Positions 1-8,117 are shown, counted from the stretch's first letter. The stretch: 64,000 nucleotides of DNA from Lautropia mirabilis (GCF_900637555.1 NZ_LR134378.1:72001-136000); one strand, 5' to 3'. Notes: generated by a model not told the origin, from the letters alone. Made by a program: numbers and translations.

Positions 1-152
1 AGGCCCAGCCCGGCACGATGCAGCAACCGAACATCCCGGGAATCTCTCGTCATGACTCCTTCTCCCCTTTTCATGCCTCACCCTTCACCCCGCATGACCC
101 GGCCTGCGACCCCCATAGCCGGCAGCCTGGCCCAGGGCTGAACGATTCGGAA

Positions 153-176
153 CACGCCCGGACCGCGCCGGGCGTG
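153..176 (-). terminator. Hairpin downstream of the bufferin-like gene
   Basis: A perfect 9-bp inverted repeat (CACGCCCGG / CCGGGCGTG, 6-base loop) lies about 70 bases beyond the stop of the Cys-motif peptide gene. The T-run after it on the minus strand is very short (TT), so it could be a weak terminator or an attenuating hairpin before genes that lie beyond the window edge. I see no coding sequence in bases 1-243. Confidence 0.45.
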
Positions 177-243
177 ACAGAGCCGTCCCATCGTGCAAGG
201 CGGTCGGCAACGGCGACCGCCCCACGATGGATGGCTCAATGGC

Positions 244-603
244 TTACTTCATCTTGCGGTTGCCGCCGCATTTGCCCTCACCGCACCGGCCTTCCATGCC
301 CTTGCTGGCCTTGGCAGGCTTCTCGGTCTTGGCAGGCTTGTTGGCCTTCTCGGCGCCGCACGAACCTTCCTTGGTCTTGGCATTGTTGCTGCCGCAGGAA
401 CCTTCCTGGCTCTTGGCATTGGCGCCGCAGGAGCCTTCCTGGCTCTTGGCGTTGCCACCGCAGGAACCTTCCGGCGCCTTCTGGTCGGCAGCAGCGACCT
501 GATAGCCCTGGGACAGGCTCTGCGCGGCAAACACCGGCGTCGAAGCCATGACGGCACCCGTGGCCACTGCACCGGAAAGAAGCGCTGCAAATTTCTTGCT
601 CAT
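244..603 (-). CDS. Secreted EGxCG-repeat peptide, HvfA/bufferin-like metallophore precursor
   Basis: A 119-residue small exported protein. Residues 1-27 form a signal peptide ending VFA-A. The mature part is low-complexity and Lys/Ala/Gly/Ser-rich. It carries six EG-x-CG units: four EGSCG (first at residues 45-49) spaced by short linkers, then EGRCG and EGKCG near the C-terminus. This is the layout of the HvfA/bufferin group of ribosomally made, modified copper-binding peptides, whose Cys side chains are converted by DUF692 (HvfB) and DUF2063 (HvfC) proteins. Those partners would lie downstream, past the window edge, so they cannot be confirmed. The start is supported by GGAG six bases before the ATG. 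Assignment rests on the motif and signal peptide, not on sequence alignment. Confidence 0.75.
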   Translation of the reverse strand: MSKKFAALLSGAVATGAVMASTPVFAAQSLSQGYQVAAADQKAPEGSCGGNAKSQEGSCGANAKSQEGSCGSNNAKTKEGSCGAEKANKPAKTEKPAKASKGMEGRCGEGKCGGNRKMK

Positions 604-1346
604 GAGATCTCCAAAGTTCCAGACATGGAACGCAAAGTTGGAAAGGACGCGGGCAGCACCGCGCTGCGCCGACTTCCGTATGGTCGCCGGATTCCCGGAA
701 ACATTACGCTAGTAACGAAATTTATTTTTGTTGAAATATCGTTTCCATGGGAAAGATCCCTCCACGGGATTGCCTGGGCCAGACGCGCACGGCCCGCCTC
801 CGGACCTTGCCCGCATGCGTGGATGCAGCACGGCTCATGCGTGCAGGGGCTGCGAAGCACAGGAGCGTCGCTGCGGCAGGACTCGCTGGCATGCTCAGCG
901 CAGCACACAAGGGGCGGGCGCTCTTGGGGGGCTGCCTGACGCAGGCGTACAACGCGGATGCCAGGACGGGGCGCAAGCCCAAGATGGGGCGCAAGGCCAA
1001 GGCGGGGTTCAGGATCGGTCCTTCGAAGCGGAACATGCCACCACCAGCCCGAATGGGTTTGGCGTCACTTCACGCCAACCCCTTGTACGAACGAGATGTC
1101 CGTCTGGAAATCGTTACCTTGTGAACGAGTTTCCGGAAAGCGATTCCGCGAAATAATTCCCGCAGACAAGGGGCGATGAATACCGCCATGAGAAACTGCG
1201 ACGTGCCAGAATGAAGGCCGTTGCTCATGATGAATTTCGTTCAGCTATTCATCATTATCAGAATCTCGACATCTGATTCACAGGGGCTCGACCCTGAGCC
1301 CAAGGCTTCTTGATAAAAGTCAACCCAAAGGCGAGAAAAGCTTTTT

Positions 1347-1352
1347 TATAAT
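1347..1352 (+). promoter_or_regulatory. TATAAT -10-like box
   Basis: A perfect TATAAT is preceded by a T-run in an A/T-rich block, about 175 bases upstream of an orphan plus-strand terminator. No good -35 sits at 16-18 bases; the nearest TTGATA (1310-1315) is 31 bases away. It could drive a transcript of about 200 nt. Confidence is low because no -35 supports it. Confidence 0.3.
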
Positions 1353-1411
1353 CATCCGAATCGGCAGTGACCAAACAAACGGCAAACAACACTGTGCGAT
1401 ACGGATATTTC

Positions 1412-1507
1412 ATGAAGGCATGGAATGACGCCATGGGGGCTGCCCATCCACGACGGAAGCAACCACCTTCTGGACGTCATCAAGCCCAAACGTTAAAACA
1501 ACAATAA
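1412..1507 (+). CDS. Possible 31-residue basic peptide or part of a small RNA
   Basis: An ATG opens a 31-codon frame (begins MKAWNDAMGA) that is Arg/Lys/His/Gln-rich and closes with TAA 18 bases before a strong plus-strand terminator. There is no good ribosome binding site (only GGA about 8 bases upstream). It could be a small protein or just sequence inside a terminator-ended small RNA. I recognise no family. Confidence 0.25.
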   Translation: MKAWNDAMGAAHPRRKQPPSGRHQAQTLKQQ

Positions 1508-1525
1508 TTATCTTCCCGGCGATTG

Positions 1526-1562
1526 CTGCCCGCCTCTCCTTCGAGATGCGGGCAGTTTTTTT
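1526..1562 (+). terminator. Strong plus-strand intrinsic terminator with no known gene upstream
   Basis: An 8-bp perfect stem (CTGCCCGC / GCGGGCAG) is followed by seven T residues on the plus strand. On the minus strand the bases after the stem are CAATC, so the hairpin is built to stop plus-strand transcription. The flanking genes are both on the minus strand, which implies an unannotated plus-strand transcript. Confidence 0.8.
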
Positions 1563-1574
1563 GTGCGTCCGAAA

Positions 1575-2708
1575 TTACTGACCGGCGACAGTCGCTGCGC
1601 TTTCATCGAGCAGCTCGACCGAAACCCGACGGTCCGGCTGCAGGCACTGCACGGTCTTTTCTGCACCCGCAGTGTCCTGGTGGCAACCACGGGAGAAATC
1701 TTCCGTGGCCCCCATGGCGCGAACTTCCATGGGCAGACGCACACCCAGTCGCTGCAGCTCATCACGCACCGTCACGGCACGTCGCATGGACAGGCGCTCG
1801 TTGTAGGCACGGTTGCCCAGGCGGTCGGTATGCCCCATCAGTTTCAGGACCTGATGTTCGTTCGGTCCATGGCCCTTCAGCACCTCGGCAAAGTCCATCA
1901 GCTTCTGACGATCTTCGGGCAGGATGTCGGCCACGCCCGAACGGTCGAAGCGGAAACGCACATCCAGTGTCGGCATGGCGGGCGCCTCGATCACCGGCGC
2001 AGGGACAGCCGGCTTCTCGACGGGAGCGGAAACGACCTGCTTGGGCTTGCACTGGGCGGCCAGTTTTTCCGCCTCTTCCGTCAGATCTTCAGCAATCTGG
2101 ATATAGGGGCTGGCATGGCGCCAGCCACCCTGGCGAATCTCGTTGCCGGCATGCACCAGCTCGACTTCGGCGCACGCCAGACGTTGGGCAGCACACTGCA
2201 TGCCTTCGGTGTCCTGACGCAGGCGGTCATGACGCGCCCAGAGATCGTCGCGCAGGCGGCGTGCATCATTGACCAGCGGCGTTTCGCTGACGTCCGGATT
2301 CTGACCGGCCTCCAGCTGGTCCAGGATGCCCTGGGCCTGCGCAAGCGAAGCCCGGGGGAACCCGCCACGATCATTGCGCGTGTATTCGTGGAAGCTCACG
2401 TCCAGCCAGCACTGGGCCTTGGCCAACGCATAGCTGCCCAAGCGGACACCTTTCCGGGCGTTGAGTTCCGCGATGCGCGCCTGCGTGTCCCGATAGATGC
2501 CCTGGTCACGGGCAATCTGCGCATCTTCCATCTTCTGGAACGGCGTGTAGGAGCCCGTGTCGGCAGTCATTTCCTGGCCCGCCATCGACCCGGAAACCTG
2601 TGCACCTGCATCCAGGTCCTTGTTGGCCTCTCCGTGCGTACCGGCGCAGGCTCCCAGCATCAGCGACAGCAAGATGGTGGCAGGTGCGCAATGTCGGCGT
2701 GACTTCAT
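1575..2708 (-). CDS. OmpA-family peptidoglycan-binding lipoprotein
   Basis: A 377-residue outer-membrane lipoprotein. The chosen ATG gives a type II signal peptide with lipobox LGAC at about residues 18-21; the frame is open further upstream but that part has no signal character. Residues about 50-230 are a charged, helix-rich region with many Arg/Glu/Gln and some Cys. The C-terminal third (about 240-365) is an OmpA-like domain with the typical LMGHTDRLGN segment followed by LSMRRAVTVRDEL, which binds peptidoglycan. A basic PDRRVSVELL sequence is close to the end. It probably anchors the envelope. Neighbours give no pathway hint. Unusual points are the long helical N-terminal part and no ribosome binding site of note. 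Confidence 0.85.
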   Translation of the reverse strand: MKSRRHCAPATILLSLMLGACAGTHGEANKDLDAGAQVSGSMAGQEMTADTGSYTPFQKMEDAQIARDQGIYRDTQARIAELNARKGVRLGSYALAKAQCWLDVSFHEYTRNDRGGFPRASLAQAQGILDQLEAGQNPDVSETPLVNDARRLRDDLWARHDRLRQDTEGMQCAAQRLACAEVELVHAGNEIRQGGWRHASPYIQIAEDLTEEAEKLAAQCKPKQVVSAPVEKPAVPAPVIEAPAMPTLDVRFRFDRSGVADILPEDRQKLMDFAEVLKGHGPNEHQVLKLMGHTDRLGNRAYNERLSMRRAVTVRDELQRLGVRLPMEVRAMGATEDFSRGCHQDTAGAEKTVQCLQPDRRVSVELLDESAATVAGQ

Positions 2709-2957
2709 GGTGTAAGCAGCGGTCAGGCGCAAAGCCCCGGCAGCGTCGCAGCGCGCTCGGCATGCATCGGCATGACCCATCCTGTTCCTGTGGTTGGACT
2801 GATGGCACAAGGTTAAGACACGCCTTTTTCCCCCTCTCGCCCGCCCCGACAGGTGGGCCACAAGGCCCGACATGCTGGTGGAGATGGCCGGATGCTCGCT
2901 GCCTGGGTGCGACATCCAGACCTGAGCTCTCACTGGTCCGGATATGCGCCAGAAAGA

Positions 2958-2995
2958 CGAACCCCGTGCCGGGACACATCCCGGCACGGGGTTCG
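2958..2995 (-). terminator. 16-bp perfect hairpin after the copper radical oxidase gene
   Basis: CGAACCCCGTGCCGGG is repeated inverted after a 6-base loop. On the minus strand the stem is followed by TCTTTCT. It stands between the oxidase gene and the lipoprotein gene and probably ends the oxidase transcript. The remaining 2709-3050 sequence shows no gene. Confidence 0.7.
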
Positions 2996-3050
2996 ATGGA
3001 CCGATGCCCCCTGCCCGGCCGGTGAGCCGGGCGGGGAGCGAACTACCCGA

Positions 3051-5081
3051 TCAGAACGGAGCCTTCTCCGAGGGGTTGATGCGGATCATCCGGGACTTGG
3101 ACGGCACACCCGCCTTGTTGAAGGCAAACACGTGGTAGAAGCCCGGAGGCGTCAGGTACTTGTTCTTCGGCAGTTCGATGTCCAGACCGTTGCCGTTGAC
3201 GCGGAACTTCACTTCGTTGAAGCGCTGTTCCATGTCGAACGAGTGCGTGACGGCGCCCGTCTTGACCAGCGTGACCCGAGCGATGTCGTTGGCATCGGCG
3301 GTCTCGATGTGGAAGGTGCTGGCCGGCTCGGCCACCATCGCCACCGCACCGCTGCCAACCTCACCCTTCAGCACCGGACGCTTCGCCAGCGTACCGTCGG
3401 CATTGAACAGGTACGGCGGACGGTAGATCTGGGCGTTCAGGTTGTCGACCGGACCCGGCTGACCACCACCGGTGGACAGGACCGTGGCATCCGGCAGCAG
3501 CAGGGTCACGCTGTGATAGAGGCGTTTCTCGCTGATGTTGGCGCCCGGCGTCCACTGACGGGTGTCGGGGTTGAAGAGCATCGTGGCGTAGTTGATATCG
3601 CCCGCATCCTCGTTGATGGGCTCTTCGACGTCGACCAGCAGGTTCTTGGTCGAACCACCCGAGACCAGCACGTTGCCGTCGGCCAGGACCGTGGCATTGC
3701 TCCAGTGGTAGGTCTTGTCCAGGGCCGGCATGTCGAACAGCTTGGGACGATCTCCGTTGATGTCGATCAGCGTGGCCTTGGACGGACCGCCGTTGTTCAT
3801 GTTGCCGGTCATGTCACCGCCACCGAACTGGAAGATCAGGCCCGGGCGAACCATGACGGCCGTGGAGGTGGCCTGCCAGCCGCGGTAGAACTCCCAGTCT
3901 TCCTTGCCGTCTTCGGTGATGCGCGGATAGTCCCAGTGGGCACCCAGCATCTTCACCGAACCCTTGCCGGCATTGCCATACGGATCGATCTCGTACATGA
4001 AGTGCGGGTCGAAGCCGAAGATCTTGCCGTTCGGGGCAACGAAGTTGCGCGGATAGTTGTTCTCGAACGCGGCCATCTCGTTGGGACCAACCTTGATCTT
4101 GGCCATCGTGTCGATGGTCAGCGCCTTGAAGGTGCCGTCGGCCTTGCGGATCTCGGGGTGCTTCTCGCCGTCGGTACCGCCCTGGATGTAGACCTCACCG
4201 GTGGGCAGCGTGGTGGCCGTGCCGTACCAGCGCGGCAGCGTCATGTCGTTGCGCGCGGGGGTCAGCAGGTTGCTGCTCGGATCGAAGATGTTGACATCCT
4301 TCACGCCACGGTTGGTGACGCGACCATCCTTCAGCAGGTCACCGCCCAGGATCATCATCCGGCCGTCCTGCAGCAGGATCTGCGCCGAACAGAACAGGAA
4401 GGTCTTGGTGGAGTTGAGCAGCAGCATGTGGGACGCATCGTCCGTGCCCAGCTCGGGATCCCACACGTCGTAGCGGAACTGGCTGTCCTGCCGGACGTTG
4501 TAGTCCGTACCGTAGGTGAGCACCCGACCGTCGGCCGTGATGGCGGCATGAATGGAAACCACCGGCCAGTTCACCTTGGGCAGCCATTCACCCCGGGTCT
4601 TGCGTGCCTGCTGTTCGGCAGACGTGGTGGGCGTGACAGGCTTGACCGGCTCGGCAGGCGTGACCGGGGCAACCGGCGCGACGGGCGGCTTGGGAACTTC
4701 AGGTGCGGTTTGAGGCGCAGGCTGAATCACCGGCGGCACGGGGCGCACGGGAGCAACCGGCGCAGCGGCGGTACCGGTACCCGAGGTGCCGTTGGTAGCA
4801 GGCGTGGTCGGCTTGGTATCGGCAGCCGGACGGGTTGCAGCGGCATCGGTCGAAGCCTGGTTGCCCGACGAGGTGGAGGTATTGGCCGAGGCGTTGCTGC
4901 CCGACTGCGTGGTGGTATCCGTCGAGGCGATGGTGTTGCCAGCACCGCCTTGGGTACCCGTGCCGGTAGCGGTGGGGCCAGGGGCGGCCGCACCGGAATC
5001 ACTGCCGCCACCGCCGCATGCAGCCAGTACGGTCAGCACGGCAAGCGAGGCAAGCTTGAAGGAAGGCGTAGAGACTCTCAT
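3051..5081 (-). CDS. Galactose-oxidase-like copper radical oxidase, lipoprotein
   Basis: A 676-residue predicted lipoprotein (lipobox LAAC, Cys22). Residues 23-160 are a Gly/Ser/Thr/Ala/Pro-rich tether. Residues about 165-560 form a kelch-type beta-propeller, and about 565-676 a DUF1929-type immunoglobulin-like domain. All residues expected of the galactose/glyoxal oxidase active site can be seen: Cys231 (in FLFCSAQ) and Tyr286 (in PRWYGT) for the thioether cofactor, Tyr522 and His523 (in RLYHSVT), and His613 (in THSFDMEQR). The family oxidises primary alcohols or aldehydes with O2 and releases H2O2. The substrate is unknown; a glycan is plausible given the neighbouring glycosyltransferases and the role of GlxA in Streptomyces. 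Start chosen because it gives the lipoprotein signal; the frame extends 50 codons upstream without one. Confidence 0.88.
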   Translation of the reverse strand: MRVSTPSFKLASLAVLTVLAACGGGGSDSGAAAPGPTATGTGTQGGAGNTIASTDTTTQSGSNASANTSTSSGNQASTDAAATRPAADTKPTTPATNGTSGTGTAAAPVAPVRPVPPVIQPAPQTAPEVPKPPVAPVAPVTPAEPVKPVTPTTSAEQQARKTRGEWLPKVNWPVVSIHAAITADGRVLTYGTDYNVRQDSQFRYDVWDPELGTDDASHMLLLNSTKTFLFCSAQILLQDGRMMILGGDLLKDGRVTNRGVKDVNIFDPSSNLLTPARNDMTLPRWYGTATTLPTGEVYIQGGTDGEKHPEIRKADGTFKALTIDTMAKIKVGPNEMAAFENNYPRNFVAPNGKIFGFDPHFMYEIDPYGNAGKGSVKMLGAHWDYPRITEDGKEDWEFYRGWQATSTAVMVRPGLIFQFGGGDMTGNMNNGGPSKATLIDINGDRPKLFDMPALDKTYHWSNATVLADGNVLVSGGSTKNLLVDVEEPINEDAGDINYATMLFNPDTRQWTPGANISEKRLYHSVTLLLPDATVLSTGGGQPGPVDNLNAQIYRPPYLFNADGTLAKRPVLKGEVGSGAVAMVAEPASTFHIETADANDIARVTLVKTGAVTHSFDMEQRFNEVKFRVNGNGLDIELPKNKYLTPPGFYHVFAFNKAGVPSKSRMIRINPSEKAPF

Positions 5082-5352
5082 GGCGATCAATCCAAACGAG
5101 TGAAAGACGTCCGTCGGAAAATCCGGGATGACCCCGGAAAACGCTGGACTCCCTGTCGCGGACATGCGCGGGGTGCGGGTGCTGTGTGGCAGCCTGCACC
5201 GACACTGCGCATCGGAGACTGTCGGCATCATCCTCCAGCGCCGGCTTTTTCACGCTCGAAAATTTCACGTTTGCATCGATCTGGCAGGCGACCATTTCCT
5301 CCTGGTGTGCCATGGGCATGCCTGACGCAGGCCGAGACCTGACATGCAGCAC

Positions 5353-5390
5353 AAAAAAAGGGCCAACGCCTTGCAACAGGCAGTTGGCCC
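5353..5390 (-). terminator. Intrinsic terminator of the GMC gene
   Basis: On the minus strand GGGCCAAC pairs with GTTGGCCC (15-base loop) and is followed by seven T residues. It lies about 60 bases beyond the GMC stop codon. Confidence 0.85.
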
Positions 5391-5394
5391 TGTG

Positions 5395-5420
5395 GGAGCC
5401 CCGGGACTGACAGGGGCTCC
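5395..5420 (-). terminator. Second hairpin of a tandem terminator
   Basis: GGAGCCCC and GGGGCTCC form a perfect 8-bp stem with a 10-base loop, between the GMC stop codon and the T-tailed hairpin. Without its own T-run it probably helps the second hairpin. Confidence 0.5.
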
Positions 5421-5447
5421 GAAAGGAAGAACGCGATCAGCGCGCCA

Positions 5448-7160
5448 TCAGGCAGCAGCCTTGGGCTGATCTTCAGCCTTGGCAGGCTCGGCGGCCTTGG
5501 CCTCCGGGCTGAAGCGTGTGCCGGCACGGAACTCGTCGACCAGACGGTCGGTCAGGCGCAGCGCCAGGGCAACCAGCGTCATGGTCGGGTTGTTGGACGA
5601 CGAGGTGGGGAAGACCGACGAACCTGCGATGTAGAGGTTCTCCATGCCATGAACCAGGCAGTTGCGGTCGACCACGCCTTCGCGCGGCGAATCGGCCATG
5701 CGGGTGGTACCCATGTGGTGGTAGGTACCTTCCATGTCGGCCGGCCAGCCCACGTCGTTGATGCGCGGCCCCAGGGTGACCTTGGCGATCTTCTTGTCTT
5801 CCAGCTCGCGTGCCAGCAGCTCGAAGGAGGTGTCGACCGTATCCTTGACCCGCTGGTTGAGGCGCCAGTCGATCTTGGTGCGGCGCATGCCCAGAGCATC
5901 GACGTCGTCGCTCAGCATGACACGGCTGTTCGGATCCGGTTCCGGCTCGGCGATCAGCTCCATGGTGACGTAACGCACCAGCTTGAGCGAGCCCGTGGTG
6001 TGCGCCACCGAGTAGGTGAGCGAGTCCATCGGGTGCGAGAAGATGTGGCCGAGGTCGGTGCCCAGGCCCACGAACGGCGACCACTTGCCGCGAACACGCT
6101 GACGCATGCGATACAGCGCCCGGACCACATCGGTGCCCTCACCCGCGTACAGCGAGCGGAACCACATCTGGGCGTCGAGGATGCCGCGCTCCTTCTGGAC
6201 CTCGAAGGGGATGCGCATCTGGCCGGAGATGTCCACGCCACCGATCTTGACCTTGTTGACGATGCAGTGGAACTTGATGTCGAACAGCGGGTTGTTGCGG
6301 TACGGCTCGGCAAAGTCGACGATACCGTTCAGGAAACGCGGGTGATCCTGGAAGTAGCGACCGACCAGGTCATAGCGGTTGCCGATGCCGGCGCTCTGCT
6401 GACGGTTGGAAGCCAGCAGCAGGCGGGCGTTCTCGATACCACCGGAGGCCAGCACGAAGACCTTGGCCTGGACCGTAGCCGACACGCCTTTCAGGGTGCG
6501 GATCTTGGCGCTTTCCACCGCACCGCCCCACGGGTTGCACTGCAGCTCGACGACGTTGGCCTTGATGTAGACCTTGACGTGCTTGGCCGCCTTGAGCTCG
6601 CTGCGATAGGCTTCGCCCATCTTCAGCGGGGGGCTGTACTGGGAGATGATCTCCTCGACCTTCTTGGGGTCGAAGGGGTAGCTGGCCGCCTTGGCCGACA
6701 GTCCCTTGGAAGGACCATGGGTGGCCTCGCCGGTCTTGCCCACCCAGTGGGCAGGGTCGTAATCGTTGGACGGGACCTGCAGGATGGCATGCGAGCGCTG
6801 GTAGAAGGGCTCCAGGTCTGCACGGCCGATGGGCCAGCCGCTGGCCTTGATCCAGGAGCGGTTCTCGAAGGCGCTCTGGTCCCACGGACGGCAGAAGCCG
6901 CCCCAACAGTTGCTGCTGCCCCCCAGGAAACGGCTGCGGGTGCCGTCGGAGAAATCGTAGGGGATACCCACACTGGGCCCCCGGTAAAGGTCAGCAGTGG
7001 CTTCATCACGGGAAAGGCCGCCACTCTCGAGCACGACGGTGTCGATGCCGGCTTTCTCCAGCTCCAGCGCCATGGAGATGCCTGCAGCGCCGCCGCCGAC
7101 GATACAGATCTGGGTTTGAATGACGGAGCCCGAGGCCAATTCGTTGGTGTCGATCAGCAT
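5448..7160 (-). CDS. GMC-family FAD oxidoreductase
   Basis: A 570-residue flavoprotein. An N-terminal FAD-binding Rossmann motif (VGGGAAGISMALELEKAG, residues about 21-38) is followed by a conserved acidic end of strand two (VVLESGG). The C-terminal GMC_oxred_C domain carries TYHHMGTTRM with the catalytic His and ends with YIAGSSVFPTSS and NNPTMTLVALALRLTD. The family oxidises alcohols, sugars or sterols. There is no signal peptide, so it is probably cytoplasmic. Start ATG is chosen because AGAAGGAA precedes it at good spacing; the frame is open for 14 more codons. It sits beside a copper radical oxidase and ahead of EPS glycosyltransferases, but the substrate cannot be read from sequence. 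Confidence 0.88.
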   Translation of the reverse strand: MLIDTNELASGSVIQTQICIVGGGAAGISMALELEKAGIDTVVLESGGLSRDEATADLYRGPSVGIPYDFSDGTRSRFLGGSSNCWGGFCRPWDQSAFENRSWIKASGWPIGRADLEPFYQRSHAILQVPSNDYDPAHWVGKTGEATHGPSKGLSAKAASYPFDPKKVEEIISQYSPPLKMGEAYRSELKAAKHVKVYIKANVVELQCNPWGGAVESAKIRTLKGVSATVQAKVFVLASGGIENARLLLASNRQQSAGIGNRYDLVGRYFQDHPRFLNGIVDFAEPYRNNPLFDIKFHCIVNKVKIGGVDISGQMRIPFEVQKERGILDAQMWFRSLYAGEGTDVVRALYRMRQRVRGKWSPFVGLGTDLGHIFSHPMDSLTYSVAHTTGSLKLVRYVTMELIAEPEPDPNSRVMLSDDVDALGMRRTKIDWRLNQRVKDTVDTSFELLARELEDKKIAKVTLGPRINDVGWPADMEGTYHHMGTTRMADSPREGVVDRNCLVHGMENLYIAGSSVFPTSSSNNPTMTLVALALRLTDRLVDEFRAGTRFSPEAKAAEPAKAEDQPKAAA

Positions 7161-7353
7161 GGATGGTTCCTTCTGGGGACGCAGTGTTGCGAAGGCAAGC
7201 ACCTGACATTGAAAGGAAAATGTCTGTCATCCTCTGGATGAGGGGCGGCGCGCGTCTGGCGCGAATGTCAGGCACCCTGGGACTGTTTTGGCAGTTTTTT
7301 GCAGTATAAGCCCCGCCGCCTTGTAACGCGACGCCGACTTTGCTTCAAACCTT

Positions 7354-7389
7354 GACGTAATGCACACAACCAAAACAAGACATTACGTC
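7354..7389. promoter_or_regulatory. Inverted repeat GACGTAATG-N18-CATTACGTC
   Basis: A perfect 9-bp inverted repeat lies about 200 bases upstream of the GMC start in an A/T-rich block directly after the HAD stop codon. There is no T-run on either strand, so an operator is more likely than a terminator. It is one of three inverted repeats within 130 bp. Confidence 0.45.
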
Positions 7390-7397
7390 GGATCGTA

Positions 7398-8117
7398 CTA
7401 TCGTTGCACAGCGTTGTCTATAGACAACAAACTAAAGAAGTAAGGTTGTAAAGCTCCGCGCCTTTCTGTGTTATTTACAACACTTGGCCGACCAAGCTCG
7501 GGTCTGAGCAGCCAGGCGGCATGCAGGCCTGCCCGACGGGCTGCCAGCACATCCAGCTCCAGATCGTCGCCGATATGCAGGGTTGCCCCCGGCTCGACGC
7601 CCAGGGCGTCACAGGCGGCGTGGAAGATACGGGGGTCGGGCTTGGCGGCGCCGAAGGCGGGCGCGCTGATGCTGGCGCTGAAATATCGGCCCAGCGGGGT
7701 GCGATGGACATCGGCATTGCCATTGGTGATGGCGGCAATGCGGTAGCGGCTGGCCCAGGCAGCCAGGATACCTTCCACTTCGGGCCAGGGTGTCACCCGC
7801 TGCCGTGCTTCCAGAAAGACGGCAAAGGCGGGGTCGGCAAGCGCCGGGTCTTCGTGGTGTTCGGTCAGCAGGTCATGCAGGAGCCGGCGTCGCAGCCAGC
7901 TCATGTCATGGGCATGCTCGGGGTATTGGGACTTGAGGGCCAGGACGCTGCGACCTGCAGCCAGCGTCTGCGCTGTCAGGGGCGCGCGGGGCGCGAGCCA
8001 CTCGACCAGCTCGCGCTCGGCCTGGGCCAGTACGGGCAGTACCGGCCACAGCGTATCGTCCAGGTCCAGCGTGATGGCCTGGATGCCCTGGAACGGCCCA
8101 CCGCCCTGCCCTGTCAC
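7398..8117 (-). CDS. HAD-superfamily hydrolase (YigB-like phosphatase)
   Basis: A 239-residue haloacid-dehalogenase phosphatase. Motif I is LDLDDTLW (nucleophile Asp), motif II is ITNGN, a motif III Lys lies in AAKPDP, and motif IV is GDDLELD. The arrangement fits subfamily IA proteins like YigB/YjjG that act on small phosphorylated metabolites. The GTG start overlaps the stop codon of the upstream glycosyltransferase (GTGA), so translation is probably coupled. The last 27 residues, after the usual domain end, are encoded in A/T-rich DNA full of inverted repeats and are unlikely to be conserved. A role in nucleotide-sugar or sugar-phosphate clean-up for EPS synthesis is inference from the operon. 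Confidence 0.8.
   Translation of the reverse strand: MTGQGGGPFQGIQAITLDLDDTLWPVLPVLAQAERELVEWLAPRAPLTAQTLAAGRSVLALKSQYPEHAHDMSWLRRRLLHDLLTEHHEDPALADPAFAVFLEARQRVTPWPEVEGILAAWASRYRIAAITNGNADVHRTPLGRYFSASISAPAFGAAKPDPRIFHAACDALGVEPGATLHIGDDLELDVLAARRAGLHAAWLLRPELGRPSVVNNTERRGALQPYFFSLLSIDNAVQR
7413..7428. promoter_or_regulatory. 16-bp palindrome GTTGTCTATAGACAAC
   Basis: A perfect 16-bp palindrome lies inside the extreme 3' end of the HAD gene and upstream of the GMC gene. It is nested with GTTGTAAA (7445-7452) / TTTACAAC (7474-7481), a second inverted repeat with the same GTTGT/ACAAC ends. It resembles a dimeric repressor or activator site. Confidence 0.45.

Larger units (their letters stand above)
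604..1574. other. 970-bp stretch without a recognised protein gene
   Basis: No convincing protein gene spans this gap between two minus-strand genes. The open frames between 604 and 1180 have codon use unlike the neighbours and no recognisable domain. From about 1130 onward base composition shifts to A/T, and the stretch ends in a clear plus-strand terminator (1526-1562). An A/T-rich block at 710-745 upstream of the Cys-peptide gene probably holds its promoter. See the separate entries for the TATAAT box, the 31-codon ORF and the terminator. Confidence 0.5.

Noticed and set aside
1310-1352. TTGATA ... TATAAT as a sigma-70 promoter
   Set aside because: The spacing is 31 bases, too long for one promoter. 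Only the TATAAT box is kept, at low confidence.
2853-5342. Very long plus-strand open frame (over 800 codons) opposite the copper radical oxidase
   Set aside because: It is antisense to a gene with a complete active site and a lipoprotein signal; its translation is Arg/His/Val-rich without domains. This is usual in high-GC DNA.
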